Positions 1 to 5,510 of a stretch of DNA of 14,633 nt are shown here, one piece after another. A program made the translations under genes and the position numbers. Position 1 is the first letter of the stretch; each line of letters begins with the position of its first letter. Source of the stretch: Treponema sp. (GTDB taxonomy: Bacteria > Spirochaetota > Spirochaetia > Treponematales > Treponemataceae); contig JAFTEK010000365.1 of NCBI GenBank assembly GCA_017453705.1, positions 1 to 14,633 of the forward strand. The letters are read 5' to 3'. Under the pieces are notes generated by a model that searched no databases, was not told the DNA's origin, and saw only the letters and a program-made list of their open reading frames with translations.

Positions 1-7
1 TATCTTT

Positions 8-14
8 CTCCCTT
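8..14 (-). promoter_or_regulatory. Ribosome binding site of a gene just beyond the left edge
   Basis: Read on the minus strand, the stop codon TAG of the nitrogenase-like gene is followed 5 nt later by AAGGGAG and then by AGATA at the window edge. This is a good Shine-Dalgarno sequence at the right distance for a start codon that lies outside the window. It suggests that a second co-transcribed gene follows directly, which is where a partner subunit would be expected. The next gene itself is not visible. Confidence 0.55.
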
Positions 15-19
15 ATTTC

Positions 20-1324
20 CTACAGCTTGAGCTTGCTCATAGCCGCCGTGTAAATCTGCTCCAGAAGATGCAGCCCCCCGGAGTATCCTGCTATGTGGCT
101 GTTTATGATCAGTTTTTCCAGCATTGGGTAGCTCACATTGACAAAGTGCGCTCCTATTTCCGCGGCAAGCTTCTTCTCCCAGTTTGACCCCAGGATGAGC
201 GGAGTTCCCGCAAAGTCAGCTGCCTTTATCTGTTCGTGGATGTCGTGGCCGTCCGTCGTGAACTGAACTTCGGTTGTTATGCCATAGTTCAGGCGGTTGG
301 TCTCCTCGGCAATCTTGTCCCGGAAGGACTTGGGAGCGTCATCGGTCACGAACACCTTCTGCGGGAACAGCCCCATGTCGTTGACCAGGAACTTGGTGAC
401 GGCAAGTGAATACTGGCTGTCGCTCACAACCGTGAACCTCTTTCCCAGAATGCGGGTCTCCAGCAGGGTGTCAGCGAAACGCTCTATATAATAGTAGAAT
501 TCCGCCTCCTTCTCGCTTATGACCTTCTCCACCAAATCCTTGTCCGCCTTGGTGAACTCCTGAACAGCACGCAGGAACTTGCTGCTCTCGCTCGCCCCAA
601 TCGGAAGGACAGGATATTGCAGCAGGGGTATGTTGAAACGCTTCTCCAGATACTTAACGCTCTCCAGCCCCGCCCAAGGAGAAACGAGAATCGTGAACTC
701 GGCATTGGGGATTCTCTTCAGGTTGTCCAGAGAGCGGCCAAAGCCAAAAATCGTGTTTGGCTTAAGTCCGATTGCTGAAAGGAGCGACTCTATCTCGCGC
801 AAGTTTCCGAGCCAGTAGGGATCCTGCTGAGGGGGTGAGACAAAGAGGTTGACAAGCCCCTTCTCCGTCTTGCTCTCCGAGTCCGCCAGATACTGCTCGA
901 ACAAGGACTTCAAGATCCAGTCATGCCCCACATAGTTGTTGCCCTTGAATCCGGGAGTCTTCGCCCAGACAACCGGCTTGTCGGCATCGGCAAAGTTTCC
1001 GGCGACTTCCTCTATGTCATCCCCGATTATCTCGCCCGTGCATCCAGAAAGAACCACAAAGAGGTCAGCGTCTATAACCTTGAGTGCGTTCTCTATGGTA
1101 GAGCGGAGCTTATTGCTTCCGCCAAAGACAACTTCCTTCTCGCTTATGGAGCTGCAGGGGAAAATGTTAGGGCTGTAACGTCCGCTCGTTCCGTTGTTGT
1201 CATTCAGTTTGGAGGCACAGCCAGGCCCTGAATGTAAAATGGGGATAGCCCCGGGGATGGCCTGCACAGTCTGCATCGCCGCCAGCGCGCACTTGTAGCG
1301 CGGTTGGTCCAAAATCTTTGCCAT
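20..1324 (-). CDS. Nitrogenase component 1-like protein (NifK/NifD superfamily)
   Basis: This 434-residue protein belongs to the oxidoreductase/nitrogenase component 1 superfamily. Seen directly: three cysteines in the family's P-cluster positions, C36 in HSGPGC, C57 in FPCSSISEKEVVFGG and C95 in LSGCTGEIIGDD. There is no cysteine after C95, so no equivalent of the NifD cofactor-binding cysteine. With the C-terminal pattern HIAGYSGGLHLLEQI this makes it NifK-like rather than NifD-like. It is shorter than true NifK (about 520 residues). Such proteins normally bind an iron-sulfur cluster in the cytoplasm and work with an alpha subunit and a NifH-like ATPase, neither of which is in the window. 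AAGGAG lies 5 nt before the ATG. It is the first gene after the shared promoter and faces a C-S lyase gene, which points to sulfur-compound reduction (as in methylthio-alkane reductases) rather than nitrogen fixation. The family call is firm; the substrate is inference. Confidence 0.85.
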   Translation of the reverse strand: MAKILDQPRYKCALAAMQTVQAIPGAIPILHSGPGCASKLNDNNGTSGRYSPNIFPCSSISEKEVVFGGSNKLRSTIENALKVIDADLFVVLSGCTGEIIGDDIEEVAGNFADADKPVVWAKTPGFKGNNYVGHDWILKSLFEQYLADSESKTEKGLVNLFVSPPQQDPYWLGNLREIESLLSAIGLKPNTIFGFGRSLDNLKRIPNAEFTILVSPWAGLESVKYLEKRFNIPLLQYPVLPIGASESSKFLRAVQEFTKADKDLVEKVISEKEAEFYYYIERFADTLLETRILGKRFTVVSDSQYSLAVTKFLVNDMGLFPQKVFVTDDAPKSFRDKIAEETNRLNYGITTEVQFTTDGHDIHEQIKAADFAGTPLILGSNWEKKLAAEIGAHFVNVSYPMLEKLIINSHIAGYSGGLHLLEQIYTAAMSKLKL

Positions 1325-1341
1325 AATCGCTCCTTACAAAA

Positions 1342-1358
1342 CCCATTGACTTGATAGG
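1342..1358. promoter_or_regulatory. Putative operator, copy A
   Basis: The element CCCATTGACTTGATAGG overlaps the -35 hexamer of the rightward promoter and lies just past the predicted start of the leftward transcript. It matches the reverse complement of copy B (1383-1399) at 14 of 17 positions. The element is itself a weak palindrome with CC and GG ends. The starts of the two copies are 41 bp apart, about four helical turns. It is a candidate site for the nearby Rrf2 regulator; that link is inferred. Confidence 0.5.
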
Positions 1359-1374
1359 CAATTAACGTTATACT
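1346..1374 (+). promoter_or_regulatory. Promoter of the C-S lyase/regulator operon
   Basis: TTGACT (1346-1351), a 17-nt spacer and TATACT (1369-1374) form a near-consensus housekeeping promoter. Transcription should start near 1381, giving a leader of about 108 nt before the lyase ATG at 1489. Confidence 0.7.
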
Positions 1375-1395
1375 ACAAGAAACCTAGTAAGTCAA
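1367..1395 (-). promoter_or_regulatory. Promoter of the nitrogenase-like gene
   Basis: On the minus strand TTGACT (1395-1390), a 17-nt spacer and TATAAC (1372-1367) form a promoter that is the mirror image of the rightward one. The two -10 hexamers overlap by four bases, so polymerase cannot occupy both at once. Transcription should start near 1360, leaving a leader of about 36 nt. Confidence 0.65.
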
Positions 1396-1399
1396 TAGG
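1383..1399. promoter_or_regulatory. Putative operator, copy B
   Basis: CCTAGTAAGTCAATAGG is the inverted partner of copy A. It covers the -35 of the leftward promoter and sits directly after the predicted start of the rightward transcript. A protein bound here would block both directions. No third copy was noticed in the window. Confidence 0.5.
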
Positions 1400-1424
1400 T
1401 GAACTCAAAAAAAAGTAATAGAGG

Positions 1425-1458
1425 CAGTTTCAAAAGTCCAGATAGGCTTTTGAAACTG
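1425..1458 (+). promoter_or_regulatory. Perfect 12-bp stem-loop in the C-S lyase leader
   Basis: CAGTTTCAAAAG (1425-1436) and CTTTTGAAACTG (1447-1458) are exact inverted repeats around a 10-nt loop, inside the predicted untranslated leader. No run of T follows, so it is not a standard intrinsic terminator. A second, weaker fold downstream (CCTC at 1470-1473 with GAGG at 1478-1481) could cover the Shine-Dalgarno sequence. Post-transcriptional control or transcript stabilisation is possible, as is a dispersed repeat: a related 17-nt stretch lies at 5364. Confidence 0.5.
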
Positions 1459-1488
1459 GTCAAAATTCACCTCAAGGGAGGAAATGTG

Positions 1489-2676
1489 ATGGAATTTGAT
1501 TTCAACAGACTGACCGACCGCAGGAACAGCAACGCAATAAAGACAGACCTAGCCACAGTAAGGGGCAAGCCCGCTGACGTGCTTCCCCTCTGGGTGGCGG
1601 ATATGGACTTTCCCACAGCCCCGTCCATACTGGAAGCCCTCCATAATAAGGTAAATCATGGGATTTTCGGCTACTCCTGTCTGGATGACAGCTTTCACGA
1701 GGCACTTGCAGCCTGGATGAAAAGCGAGCACGACTTTGAATTTGACCATCGCACAGTCGTGACAACGCCCGGTGTGGTCTTTGCCATCTCATGCGCAATA
1801 CGTGCCGTAACAAAGGAAGGGGATGCCGTTCTTATCCAGACCCCGGTGTACTATCCTTTCAAGAATATGATCAAACTGAACGGCCGCCGGCTAGTAACAT
1901 CATCACTCATAGAAAAAGACGGAAAGTACCAGATAGACTTCGAGGACTTTGAGCGGAAGATTGCAGAGAACAGAGTCAAGCTCTTTATCCTGTGCAGCCC
2001 CCATAACCCGGTCGGACGCGTCTGGACACATGATGAGCTAAAGAAGATTTCCGACATCTGCCTCAGGCACGATGTCATGGTCTTCGCGGACGAGATTCAC
2101 AACGACTTCGTATACGAGCCTAACAAGCACACGGTCTACTCGACTATCTCCAAAGAGACAGCGGAGAACTGCATAGTGTCCATGTCACCGAGCAAGACGT
2201 TCAACCTGGCGGGCTTGCAGTTTTCGACAAACTTCATCCAGAACCCAGCCCTGCGCAAGAAGTTCCACGATGAGAAGGACAAGACCGGCTACGATGAGCC
2301 CAGCATAATGGGGCTTACGGCCGCCCGCGCGGCCTACACAAGCGGCAAGGAATGGCTTGAGGCATTGAAAAAGCACCTAGAAAGCAACCTTGAATTCCTA
2401 AGGAGCTACCTTGCAGAAAATATGCCGCAAGTCCGTCTGGTGGAGCCGGAGGGAACCTTCCTTCTATGGCTGGACTTCTCAGCCCTGGGATTGAGCGACT
2501 CGGAGCTTGACTACATAATCGTGAACAAGGCAAAAGTCTGGCTGGACAGGGGGACGATGTTCGGGCCGGAAGGAGAGAACTTCCAGCGCATAAACATAGC
2601 CACCCCCCGCCCCATCCTGCAAGATGCCCTTGAAAAGATAAAAAGTGCAATAGAAGAGGTAAAAAGAGATGCTTAA
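1489..2676 (+). CDS. PatB/MalY-type cystathionine beta-lyase (PLP C-S lyase)
   Basis: This is a 395-residue fold-type I pyridoxal-phosphate enzyme of the MalY/PatB branch of class I/II aminotransferases. It should split C-S bonds of cystathionine or other cysteine conjugates, giving pyruvate, ammonia and a thiol, in the cytoplasm. Visible marks are PLWVADMDFPTAP (33-45), typical of this branch; HNPVGR with N173; the cofactor-contacting D201 in VFADEIH; the cofactor lysine K236 in SPSKTFNLAGL; and the carboxylate-binding arginine R367 in FQRINIATPRP. Length is normal. The ATG at 1489 is chosen because GGGAGG lies 7 nt upstream; a frame-open GTG at 1399 lies inside operator copy B. The last 8 nt overlap the regulator gene, so translation is probably coupled. 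MalY itself also has a regulatory role in E. coli; nothing here suggests that. Confidence 0.9.
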   Translation: MEFDFNRLTDRRNSNAIKTDLATVRGKPADVLPLWVADMDFPTAPSILEALHNKVNHGIFGYSCLDDSFHEALAAWMKSEHDFEFDHRTVVTTPGVVFAISCAIRAVTKEGDAVLIQTPVYYPFKNMIKLNGRRLVTSSLIEKDGKYQIDFEDFERKIAENRVKLFILCSPHNPVGRVWTHDELKKISDICLRHDVMVFADEIHNDFVYEPNKHTVYSTISKETAENCIVSMSPSKTFNLAGLQFSTNFIQNPALRKKFHDEKDKTGYDEPSIMGLTAARAAYTSGKEWLEALKKHLESNLEFLRSYLAENMPQVRLVEPEGTFLLWLDFSALGLSDSELDYIIVNKAKVWLDRGTMFGPEGENFQRINIATPRPILQDALEKIKSAIEEVKRDA

Positions 2677-3094
2677 AATCTCAACACGCGGCCAGTACGC
2701 CCTCCTAGTTATGACAGACCTTGCGGAAATGGATTCGGACGACTTCGTCCCGCTTAAGATTCTTTCCCACAGGAGAAATCTCTCGCTCAAGTACCTGGAG
2801 CAGATTCTTATAAAACTGGGCAAGGCGGGACTTATCATAGGCAACCGGGGCTGTGGTGGCGGCTACAAGCTGGGCAAGAAGGCGGACGAATATACAGTCG
2901 GTGAGATATTGCGGGCCATGGAGGGAGATCTTTCTCCCCGTACACCTTCCGAAGCCTCATGCCTGGTATCACGGGCGACGGAAGCTTTCTGGAAAGAATT
3001 CGAGAAGAACATGAACGAGTTCGTTGACTCGTTCACCTTGGAGCAGCTCGCGGAAAAGAACCGCGAGTTCTCAGGATTCGACTACTGCATATAG
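2669..3094 (+). CDS. Rrf2-family transcriptional regulator
   Basis: This 141-residue DNA-binding protein begins with the typical Rrf2 start MLKISTRGQYALLVMTDLAE, followed by a winged helix. The recognition region is near NLSLKYLEQILIKLGKAGLI (37-56), the wing is NRGCGGGYKLGK, and TVGEILRAMEGDL follows (76-88). Family members include IscR (Fe-S sensing), NsrR (nitric oxide) and CymR (cysteine). IscR-type proteins bind a cluster through three closely spaced cysteines around residues 92-106. Here only C98 lies in that area, with C62 in the wing and C140 at the end, so an IscR-type cluster is unlikely and a CymR-like, partner- or thiol-sensing mode is more plausible. AGAGG precedes the ATG by about 9 nt, inside the upstream gene. 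It probably controls its own operon and the divergent nitrogenase-like gene through the paired elements at 1342 and 1383; that is inferred. Confidence 0.85.
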   Translation: MLKISTRGQYALLVMTDLAEMDSDDFVPLKILSHRRNLSLKYLEQILIKLGKAGLIIGNRGCGGGYKLGKKADEYTVGEILRAMEGDLSPRTPSEASCLVSRATEAFWKEFEKNMNEFVDSFTLEQLAEKNREFSGFDYCI

Positions 3095-3104
3095 AAGAGG
3101 TTGC

Positions 3105-3833
3105 TTATTCTTCTTCCACAACCTTGATTACAAGCTTCATTCCTGCACTGGATGCAAGGGTGACCATGCCTTCTCCTATTGCGGTAGCCTTTCCCTTCTT
3201 GCTTATCTTGATTATGGAAGTGTCAGAGCTTTTCCAGCTTCCACTCCCAAGCCTTATGCTATCGCCTTTTTCCATCAAGATAGCATAATCAGAAGAATCC
3301 GAGCCGTCCGAACCGTCTCCTTTAGCGGATGATGCAGAAAGAGGAGCATCACCTTCCCATTCACAGATGAACCCATATTTCTGCAAGTAAGAAGCTTTAC
3401 CAGAAGGCTTATCACCGTTCTCATCACACCACCTTCCGGTGCTTTTGTATATCATCAAGGACTTCTTGTTAGTGGCGGTCGTGTCTGATTCCGCCTTTGG
3501 ATCCCAGTCAGCATAGGAAAACGGCTCGCCTGTTATCCATGTAAAGCGCCCCGTCTTGCCGCCCCTGGTAGCCCCAATCCAATAGTAGTTCTTTTTTCCT
3601 GATTTCAAAAGGGAAACAATGGCCTTCTGCTCGCTTCTTGAAGCAATTGTAGCCAGATGTCCGCCCTGCTCCTCACAGAAACTCTTGGCTTCTGCCCAAC
3701 TACAGGCGTTATCATAAAGGGTATAGGTGTGCCCATCAAGTTTTGTTGATGCAACTTCATCTGCAAACAGCAACCCGGAAGAAAGAATAACCGTCATGGC
3801 GGCCAGTAAAATCATAAAGCTTTTTGCCTTCAT
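3105..3833 (-). CDS. Secreted C-type lectin-like protein with C-terminal Ig-like (BIG2-type) domain
   Basis: This is a 242-residue exported protein. Residues 1-24 form a signal peptide (hydrophobic FMILLAAMTVILSSGLLFA) with likely cleavage after A24; no lipobox cysteine is seen. A C-type-lectin-like fold spans about 28-160: CSWAEAKSFCEEQGGHLATI (44-63), YYWIGATR, FTWITGEPFSYADW, RWCDENGD and GFICEWE. C44, C53, C136 and C157 are placed for disulfides. A Ser/Gly/Asp linker (161-182) leads to a short Ig-like domain with the BIG2 pattern WKSSDTSIIKISKKGKATAIGEG. Ligand binding at the cell surface or in the periplasm is likely; the ligand is unknown. The ATG at 3833 has AGGAGG just upstream and precedes the signal peptide; an open frame up to 4034 lacks these and runs into the divergent gene. 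The gene ends 10 bp from the convergent regulator, with no clear terminator between them. Confidence 0.85.
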   Translation of the reverse strand: MKAKSFMILLAAMTVILSSGLLFADEVASTKLDGHTYTLYDNACSWAEAKSFCEEQGGHLATIASRSEQKAIVSLLKSGKKNYYWIGATRGGKTGRFTWITGEPFSYADWDPKAESDTTATNKKSLMIYKSTGRWCDENGDKPSGKASYLQKYGFICEWEGDAPLSASSAKGDGSDGSDSSDYAILMEKGDSIRLGSGSWKSSDTSIIKISKKGKATAIGEGMVTLASSAGMKLVIKVVEEE

Positions 3834-3851
3834 AAAGCCTCCTAGCCCTGC

Positions 3852-3880
3852 ATTATCGCACTTACAGCAAAAAAACTCAA
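3852..3880 (-). promoter_or_regulatory. Promoter of the lectin-like gene
   Basis: On the minus strand TTGAGT (3880-3875), a 17-nt spacer and GATAAT (3857-3852) precede the gene. The predicted transcript starts near 3845, so the leader is very short and begins almost at the AGGAGG ribosome site (3843-3838). Confidence 0.55.
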
Positions 3881-3893
3881 GTAGCACACAAGA

Positions 3894-3922
3894 TTGCACC
3901 CTTGTGAGTTTTATGCTAGAAT
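3894..3922 (+). promoter_or_regulatory. Promoter of the sodium symporter gene
   Basis: TTGCAC (3894-3899), 17 nt and TAGAAT (3917-3922) give a plausible housekeeping promoter, with a transcript start near 3930 and about 35 nt of leader. It stands back to back with the lectin promoter; the two -35 boxes are 13 bp apart. Confidence 0.5.
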
Positions 3923-3964
3923 GACAAACAAAAAAGTACGCAAAAGCGTTCCTAGGAGTATGAT

Positions 3965-5362
3965 ATGGGCGAGCATGTTCGCGAAAAGCTTGGAAGCAGA
4001 CTGGGCTTTCTTCTACTGTCTGCAGGTTGTGCAATAGGTCTTGGAAACGTATGGAGATTTCCCTTTATAACTGGAAAGTATGGCGGGGCGGCATTTGTCC
4101 TGATTTACCTCTTTTTCCTTGTAGTCCTGGGTCGTCCTGTGATGATTTGCGAGTTCGCCGTTGGACGCGCCTCACGCAAGAGCATGGCGGCAGCATTTGA
4201 AAAACTGGAACCCGAAGGAACACACTGGCACTGGTATAACGTTTTTGCAGTCGCCGGCAACTACCTGCTGATGATGTTCTATACAGTGGTCTCAGGCTGG
4301 TTCCTCAAGTATTTCGTTGAGATGCTCAGCGGTAAGTTCGTCGGCATGACCCCCGACCAGATAGGAGCGGCCTTCGGAGCAACGGTGGGAACACCATCAA
4401 CACTGCTCTTCTGGATGGCTGTCGTGACCGTGCTGGGTTTTGGCTCCTGTTTTCTGGGGCTACAAAAAGGAGTTGAACGTATAACAAAGTTCATGATGTC
4501 CGCCCTTTTCATCATTATGGTAGGCCTTGCAATCTACGTTGCCTTCTTACCAGGCAGCGGGGCAGGATATGCCTTCTACCTCAAGCCGAACTTCAAAGCT
4601 CTCGTGAGTGGAGAACACGGACTTTGGGATACAGTCTATGCCGCAATGGGACAGGCTTTCTTTACGCTGAGCCTGGGCATAGGCTCCATGGAAATATTCG
4701 GTTCCTACATTGACAAAAAGCACTCGCTCACTGGCGAGGCGCTGCGCGTCATAGGGCTGGATACATTTGTAGCAATCTGCGCGGGGCTAATAATATTCCC
4801 ATCCTGTGCCGCATTCGGCGTAGAGTCATCTTCCGGAGCAGGACTGGCTTTCGTCTCCCTGCCCAACGTGTTCAACGCGATGGGCCCCGTCGCAGGACGC
4901 ATCGTAGGGGCATTCTTCTTCCTGTTCATGTCTTTCGCAGCCCTTTCTACAGTGGTTGCCGTATTTGAAAACATCGTGGCTTTCCCGATGGATCGCTTTG
5001 GCTGGTCACGCCGCAAGTCCGTCATTATAAACTTCGTGGCGATACTCATACTGGCAACACCCGCAGCCCTGGGAATGAACGTCTGGTCATCCGTGCATTT
5101 CGGAAAGCACATCGGCTCGATTGACGCTCTTGAGGACTTCATAGTAAGCCAGAACCTGCTGCCCATCGGATCGCTGATCTTCATCCTGTTCTGCACATGG
5201 AAGAACGGCTGGGGCTGGGACAAGTTCGTTGCAGAGACAGATCAAGGCGAAGGACTTAAGTTCCCCAAGAACAAGCTTGTCCGCTTTTACCTGCGTTACA
5301 TAGCACCTCTCATAATTCTCACGGTCTTTATCGCAGGCTACTTTGATATATTCGGTAACTAA
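3965..5362 (+). CDS. Neurotransmitter:sodium symporter family (SNF/SLC6-type) transporter
   Basis: This 465-residue inner-membrane protein has about 11-12 hydrophobic helices and the hallmark first helix of the LeuT/MhsT/Tyt1 family: SRLGFLLLSAGCAIGLGNVW then RFPFITGKYGGAAF (11-44), where the unwound GLGNVWRFP segment carries sodium and substrate ligands. GRPVMICEFAVGR follows (56-68). Later signatures are MGQAFFTLSLGIGSMEIFGSY and FFFLFMSFAALSTVVAVFE. Bacterial members import amino acids (often hydrophobic, aromatic or small ones) with sodium; the substrate cannot be told from sequence. AGGAG lies 6 nt before the ATG at 3965. Length is normal for bacterial members. It appears to be a single-gene unit, divergent from the lectin gene and convergent with the nucleotidase. 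Confidence 0.9.
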   Translation: MGEHVREKLGSRLGFLLLSAGCAIGLGNVWRFPFITGKYGGAAFVLIYLFFLVVLGRPVMICEFAVGRASRKSMAAAFEKLEPEGTHWHWYNVFAVAGNYLLMMFYTVVSGWFLKYFVEMLSGKFVGMTPDQIGAAFGATVGTPSTLLFWMAVVTVLGFGSCFLGLQKGVERITKFMMSALFIIMVGLAIYVAFLPGSGAGYAFYLKPNFKALVSGEHGLWDTVYAAMGQAFFTLSLGIGSMEIFGSYIDKKHSLTGEALRVIGLDTFVAICAGLIIFPSCAAFGVESSSGAGLAFVSLPNVFNAMGPVAGRIVGAFFFLFMSFAALSTVVAVFENIVAFPMDRFGWSRRKSVIINFVAILILATPAALGMNVWSSVHFGKHIGSIDALEDFIVSQNLLPIGSLIFILFCTWKNGWGWDKFVAETDQGEGLKFPKNKLVRFYLRYIAPLIILTVFIAGYFDIFGN

Positions 5363-5363
5363 A

Positions 5364-5380
5364 AGAGGCTCTTTCAAAAG
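5364..5380 (+). repeat. 17-nt stretch related to the stem arm at 1420
   Basis: The segment AGAGGCTCTTTCAAAAG starts 2 nt after the symporter stop codon. It matches 1420-1436 at 15 of 17 bases. The second stem arm found near 1447 is not present here. It may be a degraded copy of a dispersed intergenic palindrome, or chance. Confidence 0.25.
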
Positions 5381-5448
5381 GCTCGCAGTACAAGCAAAAA
5401 AACGCATCGGCGGCTTTCACCATTTCACCACCGGTGCACGCTAATAAC

Positions 5449-5510
5449 AATATATGGACATTCTCCAAAAACAGCCAGATGCGAGTTTTTAGAGATGCCC
5501 ATATATTTTT
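5449..5510. terminator. Large hairpin between convergent symporter and nucleotidase genes
   Basis: AATATATGGACATTCTC (5449-5465) pairs with GAGATGCCCATATATT (5492-5507) with one mismatch and one bulge. Inside, AAAAAC (5467-5472) pairs with GTTTTT (5485-5490). On the plus strand the structure ends in five T (5506-5510), as a terminator for the symporter should. The right arm encodes the last codons of the nucleotidase gene, so the structure probably serves both directions. Confidence 0.5.

Noticed and set aside
1399..1488. N-terminal extension of the C-S lyase from a GTG at 1399
   Set aside because: It lies inside operator copy B with no ribosome site; the extra 30 residues include the palindrome and do not resemble the family, whereas GGGAGG precedes the ATG at 1489.
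3088..3116. AGAAGA/TCTTCT inverted pair between the convergent regulator and lectin genes as a shared terminator
   Set aside because: The stem is short and weak with no T run on either strand.
3834..4034. Extension of the lectin gene up to 4034
   Set aside because: It would run through both promoters and into the divergent symporter; AGGAGG and the signal peptide fix the start at 3833.
4705..5223. 172-codon minus-strand frame inside the symporter
   Set aside because: It is antisense to conserved transmembrane helices and has no family features.
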